DNA from: Dechloromonas sp.
GTDB taxonomy: Bacteria > Pseudomonadota > Gammaproteobacteria > Burkholderiales > Rhodocyclaceae
NCBI GenBank assembly: GCA_016790815.1
Contig: JAEUOG010000064.1
Coordinates: forward strand, 1-64,000
Direction: 5' to 3'
Length of the DNA: 64,000 nt
In this document: piece by piece, positions 35,699-44,832 of the stretch
Layout of the letters: each line of letters begins with the position of its first letter
How positions within the stretch are numbered: position 1 is the first letter of the stretch
The notes under the pieces: generated by a model
Told to the model about the DNA's origin: nothing
The model's input: only the letters and a program-made list of their open reading frames with translations
The model's database searches: none
Position numbers and translations under genes: made by a program

Positions 35699-37123
35699 AT
35701 GTCTGGAACGCAAACCACATATAACGATAAGGTTGTACGGCAATTCGCCGTCATGACTGTCATCTGGGGCATTGTTGGCATGTTGGTCGGTGTCATCGTT
35801 GCTGCGCAGTTGGTCTGGCCGGAGCTCAATATGGGCTTCCTGCACTTTGGCCGTCTGCGCCCGTTGCATACCAACGCGGTTATTTTCGCGTTCGGTGGCT
35901 GCGCCTTGTTTGCAACGTCTTACTGGTGCGTTCAGCGCACAAGCCATGCGCGCCTTTGGGGTGGCCCACTGGTTCCGTTCACTTTCTGGGGTTGGCAAAT
36001 CGTCATTCTGCTGGCGGCGATCACTTTGCCTCTGGGTATTACCCAGAGCAAGGAGTATGCCGAACTAGAGTGGCCGATCGATATCCTGATCACGCTGGTC
36101 TGGGTTTCCTATGCGCTGGTGTTCTTCGGCACGATTGCCAAGCGTACCGTTTCGCACATTTACGTCGCGAACTGGTTCTTTGGCGCGTTCATCATTGCTG
36201 TTGCGCTGTTACATCTTGTTAACAGCGCTGCTGTGCCAGTCACGCTGACCAAGTCATATTCGGTATATTCGGGTGTGCAGGATGCGATGATTCAGTGGTG
36301 GTATGGCCACAATGCTGTAGGTTTCTTCCTGACTGCCGGGTTCTTGGGCATGATGTATTACTTCGTGCCGAAGCAGGCTGGTCGTCCCGTTTATTCCTAC
36401 CGTTTGTCAGTGGTTCACTTTTGGGCGCTGATCTTCACGTACATGTGGGCGGGTCCGCACCACCTGCACTACACCGCGTTGCCGGACTGGACGCAGTCGG
36501 TGGGTATGGTCTTCTCCCTGATTCTGCTAGCTCCGTCCTGGGGCGGCATGATCAATGGCATCATGACGCTTTCCGGCGCCTGGCATAAGCTACGCGACGA
36601 TCCTATCCTGAAGTTCCTGATCACCTCACTGTCCTTCTACGGCATGTCTACTTTTGAAGGTCCGATGATGGCGATCAAGACGGTGAATGCGCTTTCGCAC
36701 TACACGGACTGGACCGTTGGTCATGTTCACTCTGGTGCGCTTGGCTGGGTTGCCATGGTTTCCATTGGTTCCATCTACTATTTGCTGCCGAAGCTCTTTG
36801 GCAAGTCAGAAATGTATAGCACCAAGCTCATGACGACCCATTTCTGGATCGCGACCATTGGTACCGTGCTTTACATCGCCTCTACCTGGATTTCCGGTGT
36901 GATGCAGGGCTTGATGTGGCGTGCTGTAAATGCTGACGGTACGCTTGCCTACAGCTTCGTCGAGTCCGTCAAGGGTTCCTATCCGTTCTGGGCAATCCGT
37001 TGGCTGGGTGGTGTTTTGTTCCTGACCGGCATGCTTATCATGGCCTACAACATGTTCAAGACCATGGCAGGCGGTAAAACTCAGGATGCGCCTGTCGTCG
37101 TTCCGGCCGCTCATCACGCCTGA
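35699..37123 (+). CDS. ccoN: cbb3-type cytochrome c oxidase subunit I
   Basis: The catalytic heme-copper subunit, 474 residues and about 12 transmembrane helices. It reduces O2 at a high-spin heme b3-CuB site with high affinity. His ligands are visible in [36 protein letters not shown] and the [17 protein letters not shown] segment. GAGAGGTGGG precedes ATG 35699; an in-frame extension of 44 residues upstream would start before the predicted transcript and is rejected. Confidence 0.96.
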   Translation: MSGTQTTYNDKVVRQFAVMTVIWGIVGMLVGVIVAAQLVWPELNMGFLHFGRLRPLHTNAVIFAFGGCALFATSYWCVQRTSHARLWGGPLVPFTFWGWQIVILLAAITLPLGITQSKEYAELEWPIDILITLVWVSYALVFFGTIAKRTVSHIYVANWFFGAFIIAVALLHLVNSAAVPVTLTKSYSVYSGVQDAMIQWWYGHNAVGFFLTAGFLGMMYYFVPKQAGRPVYSYRLSVVHFWALIFTYMWAGPHHLHYTALPDWTQSVGMVFSLILLAPSWGGMINGIMTLSGAWHKLRDDPILKFLITSLSFYGMSTFEGPMMAIKTVNALSHYTDWTVGHVHSGALGWVAMVSIGSIYYLLPKLFGKSEMYSTKLMTTHFWIATIGTVLYIASTWISGVMQGLMWRAVNADGTLAYSFVESVKGSYPFWAIRWLGGVLFLTGMLIMAYNMFKTMAGGKTQDAPVVVPAAHHA

Positions 37124-37138
37124 TTAGGGGGAATACTA

Positions 37139-37774
37139 ATGTTGAAACACGAGCAAATTGAGAAGAGCGTAGGGCTCCTTATTGTTCTGACCTTGTTGGT
37201 GGTCAGTATCGGCGGCCTGCTGGAAATCGTTCCGCTCTTCTTCCAAAAATCGACGACGGCGCCGGTCGAGGGCACCAAGCCCTACGACGCGGTCCGGCTG
37301 GTCGGTCGTGATGTTTACGTTCGGGAAGGTTGTTACCTCTGTCACTCGCAGATGATCCGTCCGTTCCGCGCAGAAACTGAACGCTATGGTCATTATTCAG
37401 TCGCTGGTGAGTTTGTTTACGATCATCCGTTTCAGTGGGGTTCCAAGCGTACAGGTCCGGATATTCATCGTGTTGGCGGTCGTTACTCTGATGAGTGGCA
37501 GCGTGCCCACCTGATGAATCCACGTGACGTGGTCCCCGAGTCCAATATGCCGGCATTTGCTTTCCTGGCAGATAAGAAAGCCAAAGATACCGTTGGTGCT
37601 GATGTCGTTGCCAAGATGGAGTTGATGCGTGGCTACGCAAATGCCCGCGGTATTCCGACATACTCCGATGAGGAAATCAAGGGTGCCAAGGCCGCCATTG
37701 GCGACAAGACTGAAATGGATGTTCTGATTGCGTACTTGCAGGGCATGGGTACGGCGCTGAAGAACGTCAAGTAA
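37139..37774 (+). CDS. ccoO: cbb3-type cytochrome c oxidase subunit II
   Basis: A membrane-anchored monoheme cytochrome c, 211 residues. One N-terminal helix ([21 protein letters not shown]) is followed by a periplasmic domain with a CYLCHSQM heme site. It passes electrons from CcoP to CcoN. The ATG has AGGGGAA upstream and follows ccoN by 15 bases. Confidence 0.95.
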   Translation: MLKHEQIEKSVGLLIVLTLLVVSIGGLLEIVPLFFQKSTTAPVEGTKPYDAVRLVGRDVYVREGCYLCHSQMIRPFRAETERYGHYSVAGEFVYDHPFQWGSKRTGPDIHRVGGRYSDEWQRAHLMNPRDVVPESNMPAFAFLADKKAKDTVGADVVAKMELMRGYANARGIPTYSDEEIKGAKAAIGDKTEMDVLIAYLQGMGTALKNVK

Positions 37775-37779
37775 TAGCC

Positions 37780-37956
37780 ATGGACATCAACGATCTGCGT
37801 TCCATCGTTACGGTTGTCGGGTTGCTCTGCTTCCTGGCGATCGTGTGGTGGGCTTATGGCAAGAGCAGCAAGAAGGGTTTTGAAGAGGCTGCCAACTTGC
37901 CATTCGCGGAGCACGATGGTCAGGATGCGGCGTCTCGAACGATGCATCCTCGCTGA
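37780..37956 (+). CDS. ccoQ: cbb3-type oxidase subunit CcoQ
   Basis: A short gene: 58 residues from ATG 37780 to TGA 37956. One transmembrane helix (SIVTVVGLLCFLAIVWWAYG) is followed by KSSKKGFEEAANLPF, the standard CcoQ/FixQ tail. It stabilises the complex. It lies between ccoO and ccoP as usual. Confidence 0.93.
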   Translation: MDINDLRSIVTVVGLLCFLAIVWWAYGKSSKKGFEEAANLPFAEHDGQDAASRTMHPR

Positions 37957-37970
37957 ACAAAGGAAAGCAA

Positions 37971-38870
37971 ATGAGTGATTTCGTTAGCGGTTTTTGGAAC
38001 ATTTACGTCATTGTGATCGTATTGGTGAGCATCCTCGCCTGTGCGCTCCTTCTCTACATGCAAGGCAAGGCTACTTTTACACCCGGCAAGACCATGGGTC
38101 ACGTCTGGGATGAAACCCTTGAGGAATACAACAACCCGATGCCCAAGTGGTGGAGTTGGTTGTTTGTTTTCACTGTCATTTTCTCGTTGGTTTATCTGGT
38201 TCTCTATCCGGGTCTGGGTGACTTCAAAGGGGTCTTGGGTTGGACTCAATATGGGGCGCACAAGGCTGAAGTTGAGAAAATGGATGCCGCGGTCAAGCCA
38301 CTGTTTGACAAGTACATGGCCATGGATGTCAAGGCCGTTGCTGGCGACAAGCAAGCCATGGAAATGGGCAAGCGCCTTTACCTGACCTACTGCATGCAGT
38401 GTCATGGTGCGGATGCGCGTGGAGCCAAGGGCTTCCCGAACCTGACTGATACGGACTGGCAGTATGGCGGTGAGCCCGATCAGATCAAGGAAACCATCGC
38501 AAATGGCCGTATGGGTGTCATGCCCCCGCACGAGCAGTTGGGTGCAGATGGCATCAAGGATCTGGCTAACTACGTACGTTCGCTGTCTGGTCTGCCGAAT
38601 GACTCTGTTCGCTCCGCCAAAGGCAAGGAAGCCTTTGCTTCTGCAGGGTGCGTCGGTTGTCACGGTATGGATGCCAAGGGTATGGCTGCTGTTGGCGCAC
38701 CGAACCTGACCGATAAGGTCTGGCTGTATGGTTCGTCTGAGGCGACCATTTCGGAAACGATCGCCAAGGGGCGTCAGAACCAGATGCCCGCCTGGAAAGA
38801 ATTCCTGGGTGATGCCAAGGTGCATCTGTTGGCAGCTTACGTGATCAGCCTTAGCCAAGGCGCCAAATAA
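37971..38870 (+). CDS. ccoP: cbb3-type cytochrome c oxidase subunit III (diheme)
   Basis: A 299-residue diheme cytochrome c that is the electron entry subunit. Two transmembrane segments are visible near residues 5-27 and 58-80, with the DGI(E/W)E-type motif as WDETLEEYNNPMPKWW. Heme sites are YCMQCHG and CVGCHG, each followed by the expected Met region. GGAAAGC precedes the ATG. It ends the ccoNOQP transcript at a strong terminator. Confidence 0.96.
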   Translation: MSDFVSGFWNIYVIVIVLVSILACALLLYMQGKATFTPGKTMGHVWDETLEEYNNPMPKWWSWLFVFTVIFSLVYLVLYPGLGDFKGVLGWTQYGAHKAEVEKMDAAVKPLFDKYMAMDVKAVAGDKQAMEMGKRLYLTYCMQCHGADARGAKGFPNLTDTDWQYGGEPDQIKETIANGRMGVMPPHEQLGADGIKDLANYVRSLSGLPNDSVRSAKGKEAFASAGCVGCHGMDAKGMAAVGAPNLTDKVWLYGSSEATISETIAKGRQNQMPAWKEFLGDAKVHLLAAYVISLSQGAK

Positions 38871-38877
38871 TTGGCCG

Positions 38878-38910
38878 AAACGGGGCGGCTTAGCCGCCCC
38901 GTTTTCTTTT
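38878..38910 (+). terminator. Intrinsic terminator after ccoP
   Basis: GC-rich stem ACGGGGCGGC paired with GCCGCCCCGT, loop TTA, with A-T pairs at the base and TTTTCTTTTG after it. Confidence 0.93.
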
Positions 38911-38930
38911 GTGTTGGAAAGCACTGATTT

Positions 38931-38987
38931 GTATCTAAATCGCGTTGCACTCTGCTAGGAACCGCAAGTTCAGCGCCATTTAGATAC
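38931..38987 (+). repeat. Inverted repeat in the ccoG leader
   Basis: GTATCTAAAT (38931-38940) and its exact reverse complement ATTTAGATAC (38978-38987) flank 37 bases. The right arm ends 10 bases before the ccoG ATG. It may be a transcriptional operator pair or a leader RNA stem that sequesters the start region; nothing known to me matches it. Confidence 0.6.
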
Positions 38988-38997
38988 GGATAAGACC

Positions 38998-40419
38998 ATG
39001 ACGGAACCTTCCAGATCTAGCCCAAACACCAATTCTGCCGGAACACAGGCAGAGATTTCTTTCTACGAGAAACACAAAAAAGTCTATATCCGAGACGTCA
39101 AGGGGTGGTGGAACAACTGGCGGTGGGTACTGGTCTGGGTTACCCAAATCATCTTTTATTGTGCGCCTTGGTTGGAATGGAATGGTCGTCAGGCTGTTTT
39201 GCTGCACCTAGTTGAAAGAAAATTCTATTTGTTTGGCTTGGTCCTGTGGCCACAGGATGTCTTTTATTTGGCCTTGCTGCTAATTGTTTCCGCATATGCC
39301 TTGTTTTTGTTTACTGCCATAGCGGGGCGCCTTTTCTGTGGATACGCCTGTCCGCAAACGGTGTACACCGAAATTTTCATGTGGGTTGAAAACCGGATAG
39401 AGGGTGATCGTTCCGCACGCATGAAGTTGGACAAGGGGCCAATGACGGCAAGAAAATTCCGTCTTAAGGCCGTAAAGCATGCAGTCTGGTTGTTGATCTC
39501 GTTTTGGACGGGATTTACGCTGGTCGCGTATTTCACACCCGTCAACGAATTGATCGCTGCGCTGCCGTTCGGCTTTTCCGGGTGGGAGCTCTTCTGGACG
39601 TTCTTTTACGGCGGATTTTGCTATATGCAGGCCGGCTTTCTTCGAGAGCAGGTTTGCAAATATATGTGCCCGTATGCCCGCTTTCAGGGCGTTATGTTTG
39701 ATCCTGATACGCTGATAATTACCTACGACCCTGAGCGTGGTGAGCCTCGTGGTGCCCGCAAGAAGGGGGTTGATGTAAAGAATGCCGGACTGGGTGATTG
39801 TGTGGACTGTGGATTATGTGTGGCGGTGTGCCCGACAGGTATTGATATACGGAAAGGGCAGCAATACGAATGTATAGGTTGTGGTGCCTGCATCGATGCA
39901 TGTGATCCTGTAATGGACAAGGTCGGATTGCCACGGGGGCTCATTCGCTATACGACCGAAAACGCATTGGCAAAACACTTCACATCCAAAGAGGTTGTCG
40001 CGCATCTGCTCCGGCCACGGATTGTTCTATATACAGCGATACTTTCAGTGATCACGATTGCATCCGTCTGGTCACTTGCTGTCCGTGTACCTTTGAAGGT
40101 TGATGTTTTACGGGACCGCTCAATCTTGGCGCGTGAAGCAGATGATGGTCGTATCGAAAACGTCTATAACTTAAAGATAATGAATACTACCGAGGAGCCC
40201 AAACGCTATGCGTTGTCGGTTGAGGGCATGGAGGGGGCGGAGATCGTTGGTGATCGCGTCGTCGACGTGGCTAGCGCGGAGAATCATGAAATAACCGTTG
40301 TTGTTCGTGTTCCACCGGATTCCGGAAAGAAGGGCGCGAACACAATTTATTTTGATATTACGGCCGTGAATCACGAGAAAATCTCGGTTCACGAAAAGGC
40401 CTCTTTCCTGTTGCCCTGA
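38998..40419 (+). CDS. ccoG: Cytochrome c oxidase accessory protein CcoG (second copy)
   Basis: 473 residues, a close paralogue of the ccoG at 25-26 kb. The same features occur: membrane segments, GYACPQTVYTEIFMW, ferredoxin sites CVDCGLCVAVCPTG and CIGCGACIDACD, and a C-terminal periplasmic domain. As part of ccoNOQP-ccoG-ccoH it is the copy most likely to serve cbb3 oxidase assembly. Codon use is less GC-rich at third positions than in the other copy, by inspection. Confidence 0.93.
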   Translation: MTEPSRSSPNTNSAGTQAEISFYEKHKKVYIRDVKGWWNNWRWVLVWVTQIIFYCAPWLEWNGRQAVLLHLVERKFYLFGLVLWPQDVFYLALLLIVSAYALFLFTAIAGRLFCGYACPQTVYTEIFMWVENRIEGDRSARMKLDKGPMTARKFRLKAVKHAVWLLISFWTGFTLVAYFTPVNELIAALPFGFSGWELFWTFFYGGFCYMQAGFLREQVCKYMCPYARFQGVMFDPDTLIITYDPERGEPRGARKKGVDVKNAGLGDCVDCGLCVAVCPTGIDIRKGQQYECIGCGACIDACDPVMDKVGLPRGLIRYTTENALAKHFTSKEVVAHLLRPRIVLYTAILSVITIASVWSLAVRVPLKVDVLRDRSILAREADDGRIENVYNLKIMNTTEEPKRYALSVEGMEGAEIVGDRVVDVASAENHEITVVVRVPPDSGKKGANTIYFDITAVNHEKISVHEKASFLLP

Positions 40420-40420
40420 C

Positions 40421-40942
40421 ATGAGTGACTCAATGACATTGAAGAACGACAACCACCCTTGGTACAAGGATCGTTGGCCATGGATAATCATGGCCGGCCC
40501 GGGCATCGTTGTTGTCGCAGGCTTTATTACCTTGTGGCTTGCAGTGGCCAGCGATGATGGTTTGATCACCGATGACTATTACAAACAAGGGCTTTCAGTT
40601 AACCAAAGCTTGCAGCGTGACCAAAAGGCAGCCAATCTTGGTTTGCATGGTGACGTGATGCGTTCTGGACCAAATTTGCGACTGTTGTTGACCGCGGATA
40701 GCCAAGTGAGCTTTCCGTCAGAAATAACGCTGAAATTGGCTCATCCGACTCGCGCCGGGCAGGATCAGTTGGTCAAGATGGTTTTGGAGGGACAGGGTTT
40801 CTATAGCGGCAAACTTGCTTCGGAAATCTCTGGTCGGTGGCTTGTATCGATTGAAGACCCAACTAGTCAGTGGCGTCTGCAAGGAGATTGGCAAGCTGAT
40901 TCCGTGGAACCGTTGCGCCTGATGGCGCGGTCGGGAACGTAG
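40421..40942 (+). CDS. ccoH: FixH/CcoH family protein
   Basis: A 173-residue protein with one N-terminal transmembrane helix (IIMAGPGIVVVAGFITLWLAV) and a periplasmic FixH domain. DDYYKQGLSVNQSLQRD is characteristic. CcoH is required for stable cbb3 complex formation. ATG 40421 follows the ccoG stop by one base. Confidence 0.9.
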   Translation: MSDSMTLKNDNHPWYKDRWPWIIMAGPGIVVVAGFITLWLAVASDDGLITDDYYKQGLSVNQSLQRDQKAANLGLHGDVMRSGPNLRLLLTADSQVSFPSEITLKLAHPTRAGQDQLVKMVLEGQGFYSGKLASEISGRWLVSIEDPTSQWRLQGDWQADSVEPLRLMARSGT

Positions 40943-40970
40943 GTTTTTATCTGTTACTGGGAGGTGGCGT

Positions 40971-41111
40971 ATGGCTTGGGAACTTTTGTTTAGCAGCGAT
41001 TTTGGTCTGATGAGCTTTGTGGTTATCGTCGGTGTTCTGATTATCGGCGGAGTGATGGGAAAGATGTACGCCAACAAGATCGAGGAAGACTCGCGAAAAG
41101 CTGGTAAATGA
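40971..41111 (+). CDS. DUF3149 domain small membrane protein
   Basis: A 46-residue gene with a perfect GGGAGGT ribosome binding site. It starts MAWELLFSSDFGLMSF and has one hydrophobic helix (VVIVGVLIIGGVMGKMY) and a charged tail. DUF3149 genes follow ccoH in betaproteobacteria as I recall; the role in cbb3 oxidase is unproven. Confidence 0.8.
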   Translation: MAWELLFSSDFGLMSFVVIVGVLIIGGVMGKMYANKIEEDSRKAGK

Positions 41112-41199
41112 CTCACTGAGTCAGCGTTGCTTACAGCGCGAGCTGGCTATAAGCCCCTGATCTGCTTTTTGCGCTCGGGGGTTTGTCTTTTCGGAGAGT

Positions 41200-41493
41200 G
41201 TGAAGCTGCTGCGTGCCTATCAAGGGCGAGTACGTTTGCCCCACGTTTTCGAATTTGCACCGAATTTTTTGGTTGACCGTAGCAGCGGTTGTAGCGGTCA
41301 AAACTCCCCGGTGTATCGCCTGCATGGTGTGGTCGCGGGAGTATTCGTAGGTTCGTTAGGCGCCGTTCGTCCCCGACTTTCGCGCCTTCTGTTTGGGGGG
41401 CGTCCTGTTAGACGCTGGTTGACTTACATTGCGTTTGATATCGTGCCGTTGCTATTTGGTCTGGCTGGCGATTTTCTGGCTACGGCTGAATGA
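41200..41493 (+). CDS. Hypothetical protein, doubtful
   Basis: A 97-residue frame starting at GTG with GGAGAG upstream. The C-terminal part has a hydrophobic stretch (IAFDIVPLLFGLAGDFLA) and the N-terminal part has no motif I know. It occupies most of the 385-base gap between the DUF3149 gene and the convergent Nudix gene, which otherwise holds only a weak GC-rich hairpin near 41151-41185. It may be a remnant or not coding. Confidence 0.25.
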   Translation: MKLLRAYQGRVRLPHVFEFAPNFLVDRSSGCSGQNSPVYRLHGVVAGVFVGSLGAVRPRLSRLLFGGRPVRRWLTYIAFDIVPLLFGLAGDFLATAE

Positions 41494-41496
41494 CAG

Positions 41497-42033
41497 TCAG
41501 GCGGCTGAAATATTGGTCTCGTGGAACCCAAAAATACCTGTTGCCATGTCCCCAAGGTAGCGCTCAAGGCATAGGGTGACGCTGCGAAACGCAAGATCAT
41601 GCCAAGGAATCTGGTCGGGATGAAAGAGGCAGACCTCAAGGCTTTCGATCCCCGGAGAGAAATGGGGACTACGCATGCGCCCTCGATAGAACAGGTGAAC
41701 CTGGTTGATATGGGCAACGTTGATCATCGCAAACGGCCCATCAACCAGAACGTCCGCTCCAGCCTCTTCGTGTGTTTCGCGAATGGCTCCCTGAGCCGTG
41801 GTTTCACCGTTTTCCATAAAGCCGGCGGGGAGCGTCCAGAAACCATGCCGTGGCTCAATGGCGCGTCGGCAGAGCAATATCCGACCTTCCCATTCAGCGA
41901 CGCAACCGACCACGAGGCGAGGGTTTTCGTAGTGGATGTGCCCACACGTTTCACAGACGTGCCTCGGGAATGTGTCTCCCGGCGGGATCGTAAAAGTTGC
42001 TCGGGCGCCGCAGCGCTGGCAGAACTGGATCAT
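41497..42033 (-). CDS. Nudix hydrolase with N-terminal zinc ribbon
   Basis: 178 residues. A zinc ribbon (CQRCG near residue 5 and CETCGHIHYENPR near 28) precedes the Nudix domain. The Nudix box is GFMENGETTAQGAIRETHEEAG, matching GX5EX7REUXEEXGU. The layout resembles NudC-like and ADP-ribose pyrophosphatase-like enzymes that hydrolyse NDP-X compounds; the substrate is not known. It converges on the ccoGH side and is divergent from motA. Confidence 0.88.
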   Translation of the reverse strand: MIQFCQRCGARATFTIPPGDTFPRHVCETCGHIHYENPRLVVGCVAEWEGRILLCRRAIEPRHGFWTLPAGFMENGETTAQGAIRETHEEAGADVLVDGPFAMINVAHINQVHLFYRGRMRSPHFSPGIESLEVCLFHPDQIPWHDLAFRSVTLCLERYLGDMATGIFGFHETNISAA

Positions 42034-42124
42034 GACTACCGAATCCGTATGGCTGTACCGCTCAGTCTACCACTGAGTATTTTTTCAAAGTCGGCAAAGC
42101 GGAAATTCTACTCTCTCTCTTTCT

Positions 42125-42154
42125 TTGCACTCCGGCAATTCAAGTGGCTACAAT
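42125..42154 (+). promoter_or_regulatory. Possible promoter upstream of motA
   Basis: TACAAT (42149-42154) is a good -10; TTGCAC 18 bases upstream is a weak -35. No flagellar sigma-28 pattern is apparent. It lies 62 bases before the motA ATG, after a pyrimidine-rich run. Confidence 0.35.
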
Positions 42155-42216
42155 AGCGAAACGCAATTGCCTGGCGGATCTTCGCTGGTAAACGCAGGCG
42201 CTACAGGGGGCTTTGC

Positions 42217-43074
42217 ATGTTTCTGATTGTTGGTTACGTCATCATTCTGGCCTCGGCGCTGGGAACGTACGCATTGCACGGGAGTCTGCTCGCGCTTTGG
42301 GTGCCCACCGAGTACGTCGCGATTATCGGTTTGACAATTGGTTATTTTGTCGCGTCAAACGATATCAAGATAATCAAGGCCACAGTCGGGGCTGTGCCCG
42401 GCATATTCAAGGGATCAAAATACAACAAGGCATACTATATCGATGCCTTGGCAATGCTTTTTGAGATTCTTGGCAAAGTCCGCAAGGAAGGCTTGATGTC
42501 AATCGAGGGGGACATTGAGAATCCCGAGGCCAGCCCGATCTTTAGCAAATATCCGAATCTGGTGCATGACCATCATGTCATGGAATTTACCTGTGACTAT
42601 CTTCGCATGATGGTCGGCGGGAATCTGAATACGGTTGAAATCGAAAGCCTCATGGATGTCGAACTGGAAACGCATCATCACGAGGCAGCAGAACCTGGCC
42701 ATGTGGTCGCAGCTATCGGCGGCTCAGTTCCCGCCTTCGGTATTGTGGTGGCTGTTATGGGCGTCGTGAACGTGATGGGCTCCGTTGGTAGCCCTCCGGC
42801 TGTTCTGGGCAAGATGATCGGCGGCGCGCTGGTTGGAACCTTCCTTGGTATTCTCATTTCGTACGGCTTTGTTGAGCCGGTCGCCAAATTGCTTGAACAA
42901 AAAGCGCATGAAGGATCGACAATCTACAAAACGATCAAGATGGTCCTTTTGGCTTCAATGTCAGGTTATGCGCCACAGGTAGCAATCGAGTTTGGCCGAA
43001 AGACGCTGGGTTCCCATGAGCGCCCGACCTTTGCTGAGCTTGAGGAAGAGTTGAAAGCACGCAAAGGCAAATAG
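42217..43074 (+). CDS. motA: Flagellar motor stator protein MotA
   Basis: A 285-residue membrane protein with four transmembrane helices (two near residues 2-50, two near 170-225). It has the MotA cytoplasmic loop with charged residues and PGHVVAAIGGSVPAFGIVVAV in helix three. With MotB it conducts ions and exerts torque on the flagellar rotor. motB follows 27 bases downstream. Confidence 0.95.
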   Translation: MFLIVGYVIILASALGTYALHGSLLALWVPTEYVAIIGLTIGYFVASNDIKIIKATVGAVPGIFKGSKYNKAYYIDALAMLFEILGKVRKEGLMSIEGDIENPEASPIFSKYPNLVHDHHVMEFTCDYLRMMVGGNLNTVEIESLMDVELETHHHEAAEPGHVVAAIGGSVPAFGIVVAVMGVVNVMGSVGSPPAVLGKMIGGALVGTFLGILISYGFVEPVAKLLEQKAHEGSTIYKTIKMVLLASMSGYAPQVAIEFGRKTLGSHERPTFAELEEELKARKGK

Positions 43075-43101
43075 CCTGTCGCTAATCCATAGGCATAGAA
43101 C

Positions 43102-44049
43102 ATGAGCGACGATTCCACACGCCCCATAATCATCAAGCGCAAAAAAATTGTCGCTGGCGGGGCGCATGGTGGCGCCTGGAAGATTGCATACGCCGACTTC
43201 GTGACGGCGATGATGGCGTTCTTCCTGCTGATGTGGCTTCTGGGGTCGACTGCCAAGGGTGATCTTTCCGGAATCGCGGAGCATTTCCAGAATCCCCTGA
43301 AAGTGTCTCACCAAGGCGGAAGCGGTTCTGGTGACGCAACAAGCGTGCTTCAGGGGGGCGGTAAGGATTTGACGCGGCAAGCGGGGCAGGTGAAGCGCGG
43401 GGATGTCGAGGCGAAAAAATCGACATCCTTCTCCAAGGAGGCTCAGGCCGAATTCCGACGCAAAGAGCAGGAGAAACTGGAGAGCCTGAAGGCCGACATC
43501 GAGAAAATGATCGAGCAAACTCCGCAACTGGCACAGTTCAAGAAGCAGATGCTGCTTGATATAACGTCGGAAGGATTGCGTATCCAGATTGTGGACGAAC
43601 AGAACCGTCCCATGTTCGATTCCAGTAGCGCCGATCTCAAACCTTATACGCGGGATATTCTTCGTCAGATCGGCAAGTCTCTGAACGGAGTGGCGAACCG
43701 AATCAGTTTGGCTGGGCACACCGATGCGTCACAGTTTTCAGGCGGTGAAAAGGGGTTCTCAAATTGGGAATTGTCGGCGAATCGCGCGAACGCATCACGG
43801 CGCGAGTTGGTTATTGGTGGCATGGATGACAGTAAGGTTTTGCGCGTAGTTGGACTGTCCTCCACCGTTCTCTTTGATAAAAATGATCCGCTGAATTCGG
43901 TCAATCGGCGAATCAGCATAGTTGTCCTGAATCGAAAAACCGAGACGGCAATTTTGCAGGAAGAGGGTCCTGAGTCCGAGGTGGGTGGGGAGGAGCTTCT
44001 TCCAGAGGGCTTGAAGTTGCCTGGGGCGGGAAAAGGCACGGCAGGGTGA
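43102..44049 (+). CDS. motB: Flagellar motor stator protein MotB
   Basis: A 315-residue stator subunit. The single transmembrane helix with the ion-carrying Asp is AYADFVTAMMAFFLLMWLLG. A linker of charged residues leads to the OmpA-like peptidoglycan-binding domain (GHTDASQFS; NWELSANRANASRRELV). It forms the stator with MotA. Confidence 0.95.
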   Translation: MSDDSTRPIIIKRKKIVAGGAHGGAWKIAYADFVTAMMAFFLLMWLLGSTAKGDLSGIAEHFQNPLKVSHQGGSGSGDATSVLQGGGKDLTRQAGQVKRGDVEAKKSTSFSKEAQAEFRRKEQEKLESLKADIEKMIEQTPQLAQFKKQMLLDITSEGLRIQIVDEQNRPMFDSSSADLKPYTRDILRQIGKSLNGVANRISLAGHTDASQFSGGEKGFSNWELSANRANASRRELVIGGMDDSKVLRVVGLSSTVLFDKNDPLNSVNRRISIVVLNRKTETAILQEEGPESEVGGEELLPEGLKLPGAGKGTAG

Positions 44050-44381
44050 CTGTTCGTTAAGTTGTTTCACGCAGGGGCAATGGCGACGCAGATCGATACG
44101 TATTTATTGCATATATATGCCCTGAAGTCGTTGCCGCAGAAAAATGAGACTTGGACCCCGGTGCATATTCTTTTGAGTTAGGTGGCAAGGCAAATCCCGG
44201 TTTGATAGCAAGTTGGGTCAGCGTCTAAGTATGTGCAGGGATTTTTGTTCCCCATTCTCACATTGGCCATATTTCGCAAAAAACTGATGCCATTTCGTAA
44301 GAAATAGACAATAATCCCATAGGCAAAAAAGCTTCGCTTATAGTGTCGTTTGGGTAGTTCTGATTTTTTGACGAGGGAAAA
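44050..44381. other. Intergenic region before the chemotaxis genes
   Basis: 332 bases without a convincing gene. It is AT-richer than its flanks, holds repeated ATTTCGnAA elements near 44270-44305 and an AATAAT near 44310. I expected a class 3 flagellar promoter but found no clear sigma-28 match. The cheY ribosome binding site (GAGGGA) is at its right end. Confidence 0.4.
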
Positions 44382-44747
44382 ATGGCAAAAACCATTCTTG
44401 CAGTTGACGATTCCGCATCCATCCGTCAGATGGTGTCCTTTACTTTGAAGAGTGCGGGTTACGATGTGGTTGAGGCTGTGGATGGCCAGGATGGTCTCGA
44501 TAAAGCCAAGTCCAAGAGCATCAATTTGGTTCTGACTGACCAGAACATGCCTCGCATGGATGGGCTGACCTTGATAAAAAACCTTCGTGGGCTACCTCAG
44601 TACGCATCTACCCCTATCCTAATGTTGACGACCGAGTCCTCTGATGCGATGAAGTCACAAGGCCGTGCTGCTGGCGCCACAGGTTGGCTGGTCAAGCCTT
44701 TCGATCCCCAGAAATTGATAGAAGTTGTGCGCAAAGTAATCGGCTAA
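44382..44747 (+). CDS. cheY: Chemotaxis response regulator CheY (first copy)
   Basis: A single receiver domain of 121 residues. Acidic pocket AVDDSAS, phospho-Asp at about 53 in LTDQNMPRMDG, switch Thr in MLTTESS and Lys in LVKPFDP. It lies at the head of a cheY-cheA-cheW-receptors-cheR-cheD-cheB group. It differs from the second CheY (58.4 kb), which looks more like the E. coli flagellar switch CheY. Confidence 0.93.
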   Translation: MAKTILAVDDSASIRQMVSFTLKSAGYDVVEAVDGQDGLDKAKSKSINLVLTDQNMPRMDGLTLIKNLRGLPQYASTPILMLTTESSDAMKSQGRAAGATGWLVKPFDPQKLIEVVRKVIG

Positions 44748-44832
44748 ATTTGGCCGCTGGGCCTGTAACGACGCAGGTCTTCGCAATCAATTTTTGGAAA
44801 TTTATTTGTAGGTGGCCGGATCAGGGGGTGGC

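Noticed and set aside
44240..44300. Sigma-54 promoter before cheY (TGGCCATATTTCGCA)
   Set aside because: The GG and GC elements are one base too close for a -24/-12 promoter.
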